A program made the translations under genes and the position numbers. A stretch of DNA of 64,000 bases, taken from contig NZ_LGQZ01000002.1 in assembly GCF_003116015.1 (NCBI RefSeq), positions 1-64,000 on the forward strand. Direction: 5' to 3'. This stretch comes from Azospirillum sp. TSO22-1. Lineage in GTDB: Bacteria; Pseudomonadota; Alphaproteobacteria; Azospirillales; Azospirillaceae. The notes beneath the pieces are model-generated. The model saw only the letters and a program-made list of their open reading frames with translations, had not been told where the DNA came from and searched no databases. Below, piece by piece: positions 1-8,169 of this stretch. Position 1 is the first letter of the stretch, and the number at the start of each line of letters is the position of its first letter.

Positions 1-210
1 GGCGAACGCCTCGCGCCGGCCGGGATCGACGTACAGCTGGCCGGCGATGTCGGTCAGGTTCTCGACCAGCTCGGCCACCGAGTCGTAGCCGTAGATCCGC
101 GCCAGCGACGGATTCACCCGCAGATAGCGGCCGTCGATGGTGGTCTGGTAGATGCCCTCGACGGCGTTCTCGAAGATGCTGCGGTACTGGGCCTCGGTGT
201 CCTGGCTCAT
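1..210 (-). CDS. PAS-domain sensor protein, N-terminal fragment
   Basis: Seventy codons of the start of a protein that leaves the window at base 1. The reverse strand reads MSQDTEAQYRSIFENAVEGI and continues through a GRYLRVNPSLARIYGYDS stretch, which is a classic PAS fold (FENAVEGIYQTT, NPSLARIYGY). In related bacteria this PAS type sits at the N-terminus of nucleotide cyclases, diguanylate cyclases or histidine kinases, so the output domain cannot be told from this fragment. The start is the ATG whose complement is CAT at 208-210. It is transcribed divergently from the flagellar genes to its right. Confidence 0.75.
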   Translation of the reverse strand, partial: MSQDTEAQYRSIFENAVEGIYQTTIDGRYLRVNPSLARIYGYDSVAELVENLTDIAGQLYVDPGRREAFA

Positions 211-424
211 CGGCAGCGCTCCAAGTGACGCGGCGGGCATTCCTTCGGCGAACAACATGTGGCGACTCGAACAGCTGGCCGGACGGCCGGATCCGACTTA
301 TGGCGTAGCATAGCCCGGAACAACTCTGGAATGTGTTTCAAAAAAACTACCGCTGAAAAGCTTTTGTTACCGGATTGTTGTGCGGCAAACCGGCGCGGCC
401 CAGGTTTTTCATTCTTCGTTAAGC

Positions 425-799
425 ATGTTCGGCAAGGATGCGCGGACCTTCCACGGTTCATCGGCGGATTCTGCCTTGTCCGACCCGTCCCCCAACGCCC
501 GCGCCAAGCCGCAGCGCCCCGTGGCGGTCGCGCTGAGCTACGAGCTGGGCCAGCCGGGCCTGCCGAAGGTCGTGGCGACCGGCCGCGGCGCCGTCGCCGA
601 GCAGATCCTGGAGGTCGCCTTCGCCAACGGCGTGAAGGTGCGCGAGGACGCCGACCTCGTGGAGATCCTCTCGGCCCTCGACCTGGACAGCGAGATCCCG
701 GTGGAGGCCATCGTCGCGGTGGCGGAGATCCTGTCGCACGTCTACCGTGCCAACGGAAAGCTGCCGCCGAAGGCGGACACGCCGGAGGCCACCCCGTGA
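425..799 (+). CDS. FlhB C-terminal-domain-like protein (FlhX type)
   Basis: A 124-residue protein resembling only the cytoplasmic C-terminal domain of the flagellar export switch protein FlhB. The match is the segment VALSYELGQPGLPKVVATGR and the following GAVAEQILEVAFANGVKV, DADLVEIL and IPVEAIVAVAEILSHVY. It has no membrane segments and lacks the NPTH self-cleavage motif. Such stand-alone FlhB-C proteins can substitute partly for the FlhB tail in some bacteria. The ATG at 425 was chosen because upstream in-frame sequence from 380 looks non-coding; no strong ribosome binding site is visible. It leads a cluster with fliO and fliP, and its stop overlaps the next gene's GTG. Confidence 0.75.
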   Translation: MFGKDARTFHGSSADSALSDPSPNARAKPQRPVAVALSYELGQPGLPKVVATGRGAVAEQILEVAFANGVKVREDADLVEILSALDLDSEIPVEAIVAVAEILSHVYRANGKLPPKADTPEATP

Positions 800-1113
800 C
801 CCTGCACCACGATCTGACATCGCTCTCCGCCGTGCTGGCGGAGGCCGTCGCCCAGGCCGAATCGGGCGCGCTGGTCGATCTCGCCGGGCTGGACGCCCGC
901 GTGGGATCGCTGTGCGCCGCCGCCGCGGCGCTGCCGCGCGACGAGGGCAGGGCGCTGCTGCCCGACCTGGAAGCCCTGACCGGCGCGCTGAACGCGCTGG
1001 CCGGCACGCTGGCGCGCCAGCGCGAACTGGCCCAGGGCGACGAGACCCACACCGCCCGCCAGCGGGCCGCCGCCGTCTACGGGCGCCCGGCTGCTCCGCC
1101 AGAGGAAGGCTGA
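796..1113 (+). CDS. hypothetical flagellar-cluster protein
   Basis: A 105-residue protein starting at GTG 796, whose GTGA overlaps the stop of the FlhB-C-like gene, so the two are translationally coupled. It is rich in Ala and Leu with heptad-like spacing (LTSLSAVLAEAVAQAESGAL, LPDLEALTGALNALAGTLAR) and is predicted to be a short helical bundle. It has no signal peptide or membrane segment. I do not recognise the family. Its position between an FlhB-like gene and fliO, plus its small helical character, would suit a flagellar chaperone-like or export accessory protein, but that is inference only. Confidence 0.6.
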   Translation: MTLHHDLTSLSAVLAEAVAQAESGALVDLAGLDARVGSLCAAAAALPRDEGRALLPDLEALTGALNALAGTLARQRELAQGDETHTARQRAAAVYGRPAAPPEEG

Positions 1114-1123
1114 CGCCGGCCCC

Positions 1124-1459
1124 ATGGACATCGACACCTATTTCCGCTTCTCGCTGGCGCTGGTCTTCGTCATCGCGCTGTTCTTCGTGCTGACGCTGCT
1201 GCTGCGCCGCTTCGGCTTCGGCAACGCCGCGGCGACGCCGCGCCGGCAGCGCCGGGTGTCGGTGGTGGAGGTGGCGCCGCTCGACGCCAAGCGCCGGCTG
1301 GTGCTGGTGCGCCGCGACGAGGTGGAGCACCTGATCCTGCTCAGCGGCAACGGCGATCTGGTGATCGAGCCGGGCATCCGCGCCGGCTTCCGCGAGGCGG
1401 TGGCCGCCGTGCAGGCCGACACTCCAAGGGCCGACACGCCGAAGGGAGGCGAGGCATGA
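1124..1459 (+). CDS. fliO: flagellar biosynthesis protein FliO
   Basis: A 111-residue bitopic membrane protein. One membrane segment lies at about residues 8-27 (FSLALVFVIALFFVLTLLLR), followed by a basic linker and a small cytoplasmic FliO domain (RRVSVVEVAPLDAKRRLVLV, then RRDEVEHLILLSGNGDLVIE). FliO helps assemble the FliP ring of the flagellar type III export gate. The length and single N-terminal helix are typical of alphaproteobacterial FliO. Its stop overlaps the start of fliP by 4 bases (ATGA), which supports the identification. Confidence 0.88.
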   Translation: MDIDTYFRFSLALVFVIALFFVLTLLLRRFGFGNAAATPRRQRRVSVVEVAPLDAKRRLVLVRRDEVEHLILLSGNGDLVIEPGIRAGFREAVAAVQADTPRADTPKGGEA

Positions 1460-2202
1460 CCCGCGCGCGGCTTCTCCTCGCGCTGCTGCTGGCGCTGGGT
1501 ATGGGCGTGCTGGCCGGGCCGGCGCTGGCGCAGAGCCTGACCTTCGACATGGGCGAGGCCGGCGGCTCGACCACCGGCCGCATCGTGCAGATGGTGGCGC
1601 TGATCACCGTGCTGTCGCTGGCGCCGTCGATCCTCATCATGATGACGGCGTTCACCCGCATCGTCATCGTGCTGTCGTTCCTGCGCCAGGCGCTGGGCAT
1701 CCAGCAGGTGCCGCCGAACACGGTGCTGGTGTCGCTGGCGATGTTCCTGACCTTCTTCATCATGGCGCCGGTTCTGGAGCGCTCCTACAACCAGGGCATC
1801 GACCCGCTCATCAAGGAGGAGATCAGCGAGGCGGAGGCCTTCAACCGCACCCTGCTGCCCTTCCGCGAGTTCATGCTGCGCCACACCGCCGAGAAGGACC
1901 TGAAGCTGTTCGCCGACATGGCGCGCATCGAGACCATCGCCGAGCCGATCGCCACGCCCATGCAGGTGCTGGTGCCGGCCTTCATGATCTCGGAGATCAA
2001 GCGGGCGTTCGAGATCGGCTTCCTGCTGTTCCTGCCCTTCCTGATCATCGACATGGTGGTGTCCTCCATCCTGATGTCGATGGGCATGATGATGCTGCCG
2101 CCGACTATGGTGGCGATCCCGTTCAAGATCATCTTCTTCGTCTTGGTGGACGGCTGGTACCTGATCGCGGGGTCTCTCGCCCGAAGCTTCGGGACGCTGT
2201 AA
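1456..2202 (+). CDS. fliP: flagellar export gate protein FliP
   Basis: A 248-residue core component of the flagellar type III export gate (FliPQR pore). It has a cleavable signal peptide (residues 1 to about 25, ending in GPALAQ), as is usual for FliP. Family segments include MMTAFTRIVIVLSFLRQALG, QQVPPNTVLVSLAMFLTFFI, a large periplasmic loop at about 100-160, and the hydrophobic LLFLPFLIIDMVVSSILMSM. The C-terminal MMMLPPTMVAIPFKIIFFVL is also typical. It is coupled to fliO by a 4-base overlap. fliQ and fliR lie about 10 kb away, after kup and other genes, so the gate genes are split over two loci. Confidence 0.96.
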   Translation: MTRARLLLALLLALGMGVLAGPALAQSLTFDMGEAGGSTTGRIVQMVALITVLSLAPSILIMMTAFTRIVIVLSFLRQALGIQQVPPNTVLVSLAMFLTFFIMAPVLERSYNQGIDPLIKEEISEAEAFNRTLLPFREFMLRHTAEKDLKLFADMARIETIAEPIATPMQVLVPAFMISEIKRAFEIGFLLFLPFLIIDMVVSSILMSMGMMMLPPTMVAIPFKIIFFVLVDGWYLIAGSLARSFGTL

Positions 2203-2206
2203 CGCA

Positions 2207-2325
2207 CTTGCCCCCACCCCAGCCCTCCCCCGCTGCGCAGGGGAGGGGGCCTTTCCTTGCCCTCCCCTGCGCAGCGGGGGAGGGAGGGGACCCGCGCCGA
2301 AGGGCGCGGGGAGGGTGGGGGCAAG
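2207..2325. repeat. intergenic palindromic repeat, family A copy 1
   Basis: A 119-base GC-rich inverted-repeat element between fliP and kup. It opens with CTTGCCCCCACCC and ends with its complement GGGTGGGGGCAAG; inside are further complementary blocks (CCTCCCCCGCTGCGCAGGGG and its inverse). Near-copies lie at 21306-21407 and 47039-47135. It could fold as a long hairpin at the 3' end of fliP mRNA. Confidence 0.85.
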
Positions 2326-2530
2326 CAAACCGCGGCGATCGTTTGTGTGCACCGCAACGCGTGTGGCGTTGTGCCGCTTGACATTCGAGCCGAATTGTCG
2401 CGTTACAATGATCGCTCCGACCGACCTAAGGCCAGGGTGCCACGCCTAGCAGACACGCTTCCGTCCCCGACGTTTCCAGCCGACGGGCTCAAGGCTCTCC
2501 CCCACCACCCACAGGTCCCGACCCCACTCC
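2326..2530 (+). promoter_or_regulatory. kup leader with a possible promoter
   Basis: No gene is seen in this stretch. A perfect TTGACA at 2378-2383 and a TACAAT at 2404-2409 resemble -35 and -10 boxes, but the 20-base spacer is longer than the usual 16-18, so this is only a weak candidate promoter for kup. An obvious ribosome binding site for kup is not visible. Confidence 0.3.
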
Positions 2531-4429
2531 ATGTCCGCCACGACACTGAAGGCCGCGGAGCCCGACAAGGGCCGGTTCGCGGCGCTCACGCTCGGTGCGC
2601 TCGGCGTCGTCTTCGGCGACATCGGCACCAGCCCGCTGTACACCCTGCGCGAATGTTTCTCGCCGGAGCACGGGCTGCCGCTGACGCCGGAGAACATCCT
2701 CGGCATCATGTCGCTGATCGTGTGGGCGCTGGTCGTCACGGTGTCGGTGAAGTACGTGCTGTTCGTGATGCGCGCCGACAACAAGGGTGAGGGCGGCATC
2801 CTGTCGCTGCTGGCGCTGGCGACCAGCAGCCGCCCCGACGCCACCGGCCGCCTGACCAAGCTGATGGCGCTGGGCCTGTTCGGCGCCGCGCTGTTCTACG
2901 GCGACGGCATGATCACCCCGGCGATCTCGGTGCTCTCCGCGGTCGAGGGGCTGGAGGTGGCGCAGCCCGGCCTGCACGAGATGGTGGTGCCGGTCACCGT
3001 CTGCATCCTGATCGTGCTGTTCGCCATCCAGAGCCACGGCACCGGCAAGGTCGGCACGCTGTTCGGGCCGATCATGATCGCGTGGTTCGTCACGCTGGGC
3101 CTCGCCGGGCTGGTCGAGGTGGTGCAGGAGCCGCACATCCTCGGCGCCGTCAACCCGCTGTACGCGATCAACTTCTTCCGCAACAACGGCGTCATCGCCT
3201 TCCTGGTGCTGGGCTCGGTCGTGCTGGCGGTCACCGGCGGCGAGGCGCTGTACGCCGACATGGGCCATTTCGGCCGCATCCCGATCCGCACCGCGTGGTT
3301 CTACGTGGTGCTGCCGTCGCTGCTGCTGAACTATTTCGGCCAGAGCGCGCTGCTGCTCGGCGACCCGGCGGCGGTGCGCAGCCCCTTCTACCTGCTGATG
3401 CCGGACTGGGGCCTGTACCCGATGATCGGGCTGGCGACGCTGGCCACCGTCATCGCCAGCCAGGCGGTGATCTCCGGCGTCTTCTCGCTGACCCGGCAGG
3501 CGGTGCAGCTCGGCCTGTGCCCGCGCCTCGACATCCGCCACACCTCCAGCGAGGAGGAGGGGCAGATCTACATCCCGCGCGCCAACTGGGGCCTGCTGCT
3601 GGGCACCATCGGGCTGGTGGTGTGGTTCCGCTCGTCGTCGAATCTCGCCGCCGCCTATGGCATCGCGGTGACCGGCGACATGGTGATCACCACCATCCTG
3701 GCACTGGTGGTGGCGCACCGCCGCTGGCGCTGGCCGGTGCCGGCCTGCCTGGCGCTGGGCGGGCTGTTCCTGTCGGTGGACCTGTCGTTCTTCTCGGCCA
3801 ACGTCATCAAGATCCCGCACGGCGGCTGGGTGCCGCTGGTGATCGCGGCGATGACGCTGGGCCTGATGTCGACGTGGCGGCGCGGCCGCGCCGTGCTGGC
3901 CCGCCGGCTGGCCGAGGAATCGCTGCCGCTCGAGCAGTTCATCAAGCGCACCGTGAAGTCCAACGACATCCACCGCGTCAAGGGCACCGCCGTGTTCATG
4001 ACGTCGAGCGGCGACACCGTGCCGATCGCGCTGCTGCACAACCTGAAGCACAACCAGGTCATGCACGAGCGCGTGATCTTCGTGACCGTGCTGGTCGAGG
4101 ACGTGCCGCGCGTCCCCGCCAAGGACCGCGTGCTGGTCGAGGGGCTGGCCGAGGGCTTCTACCGCCTGACGGTGCGCTACGGCTTCTCGCAGGAGCCGAA
4201 CATCCCCAAGGCGCTGCGCCTGTGCAAGGCGTTCGGCGTGGAGTTCGACCTGATGGCGACCTCGTTCTTCCTCGGCCGCGAGACGCTGATCCCGCGCATC
4301 AACCCGCAGATGGCGCAATGGCGCGAGAAGCTGTTCGTGGTGATGTCGCGCACGGCGGTGTCGGCCACCGACTTCTTCAAGATCCCGCCGAACCGCGTGG
4401 TCGAGTTGGGCACGCAGGTGCAGTTGTAG
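2531..4429 (+). CDS. kup: Kup family potassium uptake protein
   Basis: A 632-residue inner-membrane K+/H+ symporter of the KUP/HAK/KT family, the usual length for the family. The N-terminal half carries family blocks LGALGVVFGDIGTSPLYTLR, GEGGILSLLALA, GDGMITPAISVLSAVEGL, then LAVTGGEALYADMGHFG and FYVVLPSLLLNYFGQSALLL. About twelve membrane helices fill residues 15-450, followed by a soluble tail of about 170 residues. The start at ATG 2531 places the first helix at the expected distance. It appears to be monocistronic, between repeat family A copy 1 and a small secreted protein gene. No regulatory signal other than the weak promoter upstream was seen. Confidence 0.96.
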   Translation: MSATTLKAAEPDKGRFAALTLGALGVVFGDIGTSPLYTLRECFSPEHGLPLTPENILGIMSLIVWALVVTVSVKYVLFVMRADNKGEGGILSLLALATSSRPDATGRLTKLMALGLFGAALFYGDGMITPAISVLSAVEGLEVAQPGLHEMVVPVTVCILIVLFAIQSHGTGKVGTLFGPIMIAWFVTLGLAGLVEVVQEPHILGAVNPLYAINFFRNNGVIAFLVLGSVVLAVTGGEALYADMGHFGRIPIRTAWFYVVLPSLLLNYFGQSALLLGDPAAVRSPFYLLMPDWGLYPMIGLATLATVIASQAVISGVFSLTRQAVQLGLCPRLDIRHTSSEEEGQIYIPRANWGLLLGTIGLVVWFRSSSNLAAAYGIAVTGDMVITTILALVVAHRRWRWPVPACLALGGLFLSVDLSFFSANVIKIPHGGWVPLVIAAMTLGLMSTWRRGRAVLARRLAEESLPLEQFIKRTVKSNDIHRVKGTAVFMTSSGDTVPIALLHNLKHNQVMHERVIFVTVLVEDVPRVPAKDRVLVEGLAEGFYRLTVRYGFSQEPNIPKALRLCKAFGVEFDLMATSFFLGRETLIPRINPQMAQWREKLFVVMSRTAVSATDFFKIPPNRVVELGTQVQL

Positions 4430-4512
4430 CCACGAGCCCTCCACCAAACCCCTTGCGCCGCCCCCGCCGATCGTTTGAGATGGCCGGACCGCATCCCACC
4501 ACGGGCCGCTCC

Positions 4513-4857
4513 ATGCGCAAGGCACTCGTTCTGGCATCCATGCTGGCCCTGGCATCCCCCACCGCGCAGGCGGCGCCCTCGGGGATGATCGGCTGGGGCT
4601 GCTCGCTCGCCGGCACGGCCGCGGTCACCGCCGCGGTGGTCATCAACGCGCAGACCCTGGGCAGCGTGGTGTCCGGCGCCGCGGTGGCGCCGCTCAGCCC
4701 GGCGCTGCTGTACGGCGGCCTGGGGGCGATCATGGTGTCCAGCGTCTGCGCGCTGGGCTACCACGTGGTGCCGGTGTTCGTGTCGCCCAGCAGTCCCGCG
4801 CCGGTGCCGGTCTTCCCGGCGACCGGCGGCCGCCGCGTGGCGCAGCTGGACCCCTGA
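4513..4857 (+). CDS. small exported hypothetical protein
   Basis: A 114-residue protein with a clear signal peptide MRKALVLASMLALASPTAQA followed by APSG. Two hydrophobic stretches (SLAGTAAVTAAVVINAQTL and ALLYGGLGAIMVSSVCALGY) suggest membrane or envelope association. The proline-rich tail (SPSSPAPVPVFPATGG) may face the periplasm. The ATG at 4513 is preferred over the in-frame ATG at 4480 because it puts the basic signal-peptide start at residue 2. I do not recognise a family. It converges on the lipoprotein hydrolase gene, with only 4 bases between the stops. Confidence 0.65.
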   Translation: MRKALVLASMLALASPTAQAAPSGMIGWGCSLAGTAAVTAAVVINAQTLGSVVSGAAVAPLSPALLYGGLGAIMVSSVCALGYHVVPVFVSPSSPAPVPVFPATGGRRVAQLDP

Positions 4858-4861
4858 GCGC

Positions 4862-5896
4862 TCAGCCGCCGGACGGCGACCGGTTGCCGGAGGCCACCAG
4901 CTCGCGCGGGGCGCGGTCGGCGCCGCTGGCCAGCGGGATGTCGGGGGTGCGGATCCACGCGGCGACGTCGCGCACCACCGTCTCGCCCTTCAGGTCGCGC
5001 AGCAGCATGTGGTAGCCGTCCGGGTAGACCGCCACGGTGTGCCGGGCGTTCGAGCCCAGCGCGGTGATGGCGCGCTTCACCGGCCGGGGCGGCAGCACCT
5101 GCTCGTGCGCGCCGTACAGCACCAGCGTCGGCACCTCCAGGCGGTCGCAGGCCTGCAGCGCCTCGTCCATCAGGTCGGTCAACCCCTCCAGCGCATCGAC
5201 GCGGCTGCCCTTGATGACCAGCGGGTCGCGGCCCAGCGCCCGCAGCATCTCGATGTTGTCGGAGGGCCGGATGTTCAGCCCCTTGGGCGCCGTCACCGTC
5301 ATGCCGGGCACCAGGTTGTAGCTGATCCACAGCGCCGCGCGCGGGAAGAAGCCCATGGTCTCGCGGCCCCAGACGGCGGGGGCGACCAGGATGGCGCCGT
5401 CCACCTTCGGCGCGTCGCGGCGCGTCAGGGTGGCCAGCGTCACCGCCCCGCCCATGCTCTCGCCCATCAGGTAGACCGGCACGCCGGGGTGCCTGGCGCG
5501 CACCAGCTCGACGGCAGCGCGGGCGTCGGCGATCATGGTGTCCTTGCCGGCCCAGACGCCGGGCGACCGGCCGGCGCCGAAGCCGCGCTGGTCGTAGGCG
5601 TAGGTGGCGATGCCGTAGTCGGCGAAGCTCCGCCCCGTGCCCTCGAACGCCCTGGAGTAGTCGTTGAAGCCGTGCAGCGCGACGACCGCGGCGCGCACCG
5701 GCTGCTGCTCCGGAAGCCAGGAGCGCAGCGGCAGCGCCACGCCGTCCGCGGCGATGATGGCGGTGTCGGTCAGGCGGGCCGGCGTCACGCTCGTTCCCAT
5801 CGGCTGGTAGTTGGCGGCGCAGCCGGCCAGAACGGTTGCAGCGACGGCCAGGGCAGCGATCCGGTCACGCAGCGCCACGGGATACCTCGTTGTCAT
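4862..5896 (-). CDS. lipoprotein alpha/beta hydrolase (lysophospholipase/monoacylglycerol lipase type)
   Basis: A 344-residue serine hydrolase of the Hydrolase_4 type. It carries a lipoprotein signal with lipobox LAGC (Cys26), so it is probably anchored to the envelope. The fold shows ALHGFNDYSRAFEGTGRSFA (oxyanion HG), YDQRGFG, and the nucleophile elbow GESMGG with Ser147; the acid is probably in LVLYGAHEQVLP and the His in YPDGYHMLLRD. This matches enzymes that hydrolyse monoacylglycerols or lysophospholipids, but the exact substrate is unknown. Its start overlaps the end of the ABC ATPase gene by 32 bases, so the two are probably one transcription unit. Confidence 0.88.
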   Translation of the reverse strand: MTTRYPVALRDRIAALAVAATVLAGCAANYQPMGTSVTPARLTDTAIIAADGVALPLRSWLPEQQPVRAAVVALHGFNDYSRAFEGTGRSFADYGIATYAYDQRGFGAGRSPGVWAGKDTMIADARAAVELVRARHPGVPVYLMGESMGGAVTLATLTRRDAPKVDGAILVAPAVWGRETMGFFPRAALWISYNLVPGMTVTAPKGLNIRPSDNIEMLRALGRDPLVIKGSRVDALEGLTDLMDEALQACDRLEVPTLVLYGAHEQVLPPRPVKRAITALGSNARHTVAVYPDGYHMLLRDLKGETVVRDVAAWIRTPDIPLASGADRAPRELVASGNRSPSGG

Positions 5897-6863
5897 GGGC
5901 GCCGGCGGTGAGCTGGAGGAAGATGTCCTCCAAATCCGACTCCTCGGTGGAAAGATCGACGACGGACAGCCCGGCCGCCCGCACCGCCGCCAGGATGGCG
6001 TCGGCCTTCTGCCGGCTCGGCTGGTAGCGGACCACGAGGCGGCGCGGCTCGGTCAGCTCGGCGTGCAGCGCGGCCAGCGGCTCGGGCACGGCGTCCAGGT
6101 CGCGGTCCAGCTCGAAGGTCACGGCTTTGGCGTCCACCCGGCGCAGCAGCTGCGTCTTGGGCTCGCAGGCGACGACCTCGCCGTGGTTGATGATGGCGAT
6201 GGTGTCGCACAGCTCCTCCGCCTCCTGGAGGTAGTGCGTGGTCAGCAGCACCGTGGTGCCGGCCTTGTTCAGGCGGCGCACGTGCTCCCACAGCAGGCGG
6301 CGCAGCTCGATGTCCACCCCCGCGGTCGGCTCGTCGAGCACCAGCACCGGCGGCGTGTGCACCATGGCCTTGGCCACCATCAGGCGCCGCTTCATGCCGC
6401 CCGACAGCGTCCGGGCGTAGGCGTTCGCCTTGTCGGACAGGCCAACGGCGGCCAGCAGCTCGTCGGTGCGGCGCTCGCCCTTCGGCACGCCGTAGAGGCC
6501 GGCCTGCAGCTCCAGCATCTCGCGTGGCGTGAAGAACGGGTCCATGTTGAGTTCCTGCGGCACCACGCCGATCGACGCGCGGGCCTGCCGCGGGCTGATG
6601 TCGATGTCGGTGCCCCAGATGCGGACCTCGCCGGCGGTCTTGTTGACCAGCCCGGCCATGATGTTGATCAGCGTCGACTTGCCGGCGCCGTTCGGCCCCA
6701 GCAGCCCGAACAGCGAGCCGCGCGGGATCGTCAGGTCGATCCCCTTCAGCGCGTGCTTCGGGCCGGAGCGGCCGGAGCCCTGGTACACCTTGGTCAGGCC
6801 GCGGATCTCCACGGCGTTGGCGGGCAGCGGGATGGGGGACACGGGAACGGTGGTCTCGGCCAT
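5865..6863 (-). CDS. ABC-2 type transporter ATP-binding protein
   Basis: A 332-residue ABC ATPase of the drug/antibiotic exporter group (CcmA/YadG-like). It has Walker A GPNGAGKST, signature LSGGMKRRL, Walker B VLVLDEPTAGVD and the switch TTHYLQEAEELCD, followed by a C-terminal regulatory domain of about 100 residues. The start at 6863 (MAETT) is preferred; in-frame ATGs at 6914 and 6956 would add a non-conserved extension. Such ATPases normally pair with an ABC-2 permease gene next door. Here the next gene is a lipoprotein hydrolase and no permease lies within the window, so the partner must be encoded elsewhere. Confidence 0.9.
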   Translation of the reverse strand: MAETTVPVSPIPLPANAVEIRGLTKVYQGSGRSGPKHALKGIDLTIPRGSLFGLLGPNGAGKSTLINIMAGLVNKTAGEVRIWGTDIDISPRQARASIGVVPQELNMDPFFTPREMLELQAGLYGVPKGERRTDELLAAVGLSDKANAYARTLSGGMKRRLMVAKAMVHTPPVLVLDEPTAGVDIELRRLLWEHVRRLNKAGTTVLLTTHYLQEAEELCDTIAIINHGEVVACEPKTQLLRRVDAKAVTFELDRDLDAVPEPLAALHAELTEPRRLVVRYQPSRQKADAILAAVRAAGLSVVDLSTEESDLEDIFLQLTAGAHDNEVSRGAA

Positions 6864-7010
6864 GGCGTCGGTCGGGCTCGCGGAAAAGGTCACGTCCGGT
6901 GAGTTTAAGACCATTGATTGGAAATGCGCGATCGGTATGATCCCGCCGCACCCCACCGCATCTTAGCGCCGGGTCGATCCGAAGTGTGTGTCAAAAGGGG
7001 GGAGGATCCC

Positions 7011-7190
7011 ATGCAGCCCATCGAAACGATCCAGGTCGAGACGGAGACGGTCGGCTGCGACGGCGGCGGCGGCGCCCTCGGGCATCCGCTGGTCTATCTG
7101 ACGCTCGGCAAGGAAGGCCGCGTCGACTGCCCGTACTGCTCGCGCCATTTCGCGTTGAAGGAAGGCGCCAAGGTCGCGCACGGCCACTGA
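7011..7190 (+). CDS. zinc-finger domain protein (zf-CHCC, NDUFS6-like)
   Basis: A 59-residue protein with the pattern of the zf-CHCC family: VGCDGGGGALGHPLVYLTL then RVDCPYCSRHF. The ligands are one Cys, one His and a CPYC pair. The bacterial family is homologous to a zinc-binding accessory subunit of mitochondrial complex I (NDUFS6) and is widespread in alphaproteobacteria; its role there is not firmly established. A strong ribosome binding site (GGGGGGAGGA) lies just upstream of ATG 7011. It is divergent from the ABC ATPase gene and convergent with the copper chaperone gene. Confidence 0.85.
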   Translation: MQPIETIQVETETVGCDGGGGALGHPLVYLTLGKEGRVDCPYCSRHFALKEGAKVAHGH

Positions 7191-7331
7191 TCGGCCGCCG
7201 GGAGCCCGCCCCCTGACCTTCCGGACAGGGGTGACGGCGGCGCCCGGACGTGGTTGAAGCGACGGAGCCGCCCGGTTATGGCGGTGTTCCGTCGCATTTC
7301 AAACAGGTACGCCCCGCGTTTCTCGACTTCG

Positions 7332-7358
7332 CCCCGGACGGCTTGGCGCCGTCCGGGG
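7332..7358. terminator. hairpin between convergent genes
   Basis: A perfect 11-base stem CCCCGGACGGC / GCCGTCCGGGG with a 5-base loop, followed on the + strand by a short T run (TTTCC). It lies between the zinc-finger gene (+) and the copper chaperone gene (-) and could end transcription from the left. Confidence 0.45.
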
Positions 7359-7368
7359 TTTCCGTGCG

Positions 7369-7899
7369 TCAGTTGGTCTTGTGCTGACCGCCCTGGGGCA
7401 TGGGGTGCATGGGCTGGCCGTGCTGCGCCGGGGCGCCCGGATGCATGGAGTGCGCGCCGGGCGCCGTCATGGCGCCGGCCTCCTGCACCGGCACCTCGAC
7501 GGTGACGGCGCCGGCCTTGGCGAAGGTCAGCGTCACCGGGAAGCTGGCGCCGGGCTTCAGCGGCTGCTTCAGCCCCATCAGCATGATGTGGTTGCCGCCG
7601 GGGCGCAGCACCTGCGGCTCGCCGGGGGCGACCTCGAAGGCCTCGACCGGGCGCATCTTCATGACGCCGTTGTCCATCAGGTGGGTGTGCAGCTCGGCCT
7701 TGTCGGCGACCGGGCTGCTGGCCGAGACCACGCGGTCCGGCTCCTTGCCGGTGTTGACGATCTCCAGGTAGCAGGCGCCGTTCGGCGCGTTCGGCGCGCT
7801 GGCGCGGGCCCACGGCGACGAGACGGCGATGTCGGCGGCGACGGCCGGGGCGGAGAGGGCCAGCGCGCACAGCGCGGCCAGCGTGGGCAGAACCTTCAT
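7369..7899 (-). CDS. copper chaperone PCu(A)C
   Basis: A 176-residue periplasmic protein with signal peptide MKVLPTLAALCALALSAPAVA. It shows the PCu(A)C copper site: WARASAPNAPNGACYLEI, then HTHLMDNGVMKMRPVE (His and Met ligands) and the PGGNHIMLMGLKQPLKPG block. The His/Met-rich tail (MHPGAPAQHGQPMHPMPQGG) is a common extension that can bind extra copper. The family delivers Cu(I) to the CuA centre of cytochrome oxidase. It is followed across a repeat by a DUF2946-like gene, often found with copper handling genes, and the ccoG gene at 22.7-24.2 kb is a further oxidase-assembly function in the window. Confidence 0.92.
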   Translation of the reverse strand: MKVLPTLAALCALALSAPAVAADIAVSSPWARASAPNAPNGACYLEIVNTGKEPDRVVSASSPVADKAELHTHLMDNGVMKMRPVEAFEVAPGEPQVLRPGGNHIMLMGLKQPLKPGASFPVTLTFAKAGAVTVEVPVQEAGAMTAPGAHSMHPGAPAQHGQPMHPMPQGGQHKTN

Positions 7900-7945
7900 G
7901 GCGGAGTCCTTTGTGGTTTCTTGTGCTCCTGGACGCCACCAACAC

Positions 7946-8027
7946 CGTCATCCCCGCGAAAGCGGGGATCCAGCCGGTTCAGTCGCGTCGCCGGGAGCCC
8001 TGGATCCCCGCTTTCGCGGGGATGACG
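7946..8027. repeat. intergenic palindromic repeat, family C copy 1
   Basis: Two 28-base arms in inverted orientation (7946-7973 and 8000-8027), beginning CGTCATCCCCGCGAAAGCGG and ending with its complement. Each arm contains its own smaller palindrome (CCCCGC-GAAA-GCGGGG). A close copy lies at 36774-36863. It sits between two genes on the minus strand. Confidence 0.88.
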
Positions 8028-8169
8028 ACGAAAGAGTGCTTGAGGCGCATGACGTGACAAGCCGCCGGCGCCGGTGCGGTCGCGGCGCGCCGGGGTCCGT
8101 CCCGCGGAGGAAGGATTGGACGGACTCATAGCGCGGCCGGCGGCGCACCGGCGCCGCGGCGGTCGGGGA

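Noticed and set aside
207-240. A sigma-54 promoter upstream of the FlhB-C-like gene.
   Set aside because: Candidate GG/GC pairs in 211-424 have spacings of 9 or 11, not 10.
2378-2409. A strong sigma-70 promoter for kup.
   Set aside because: Both boxes look good but the 20-base spacer is too long; kept only as a weak candidate.
7946-8027. Repeats considered as a CRISPR array.
   Set aside because: Only two inverted arms with one spacer, unlike direct, evenly spaced CRISPR repeats; no cas genes nearby.
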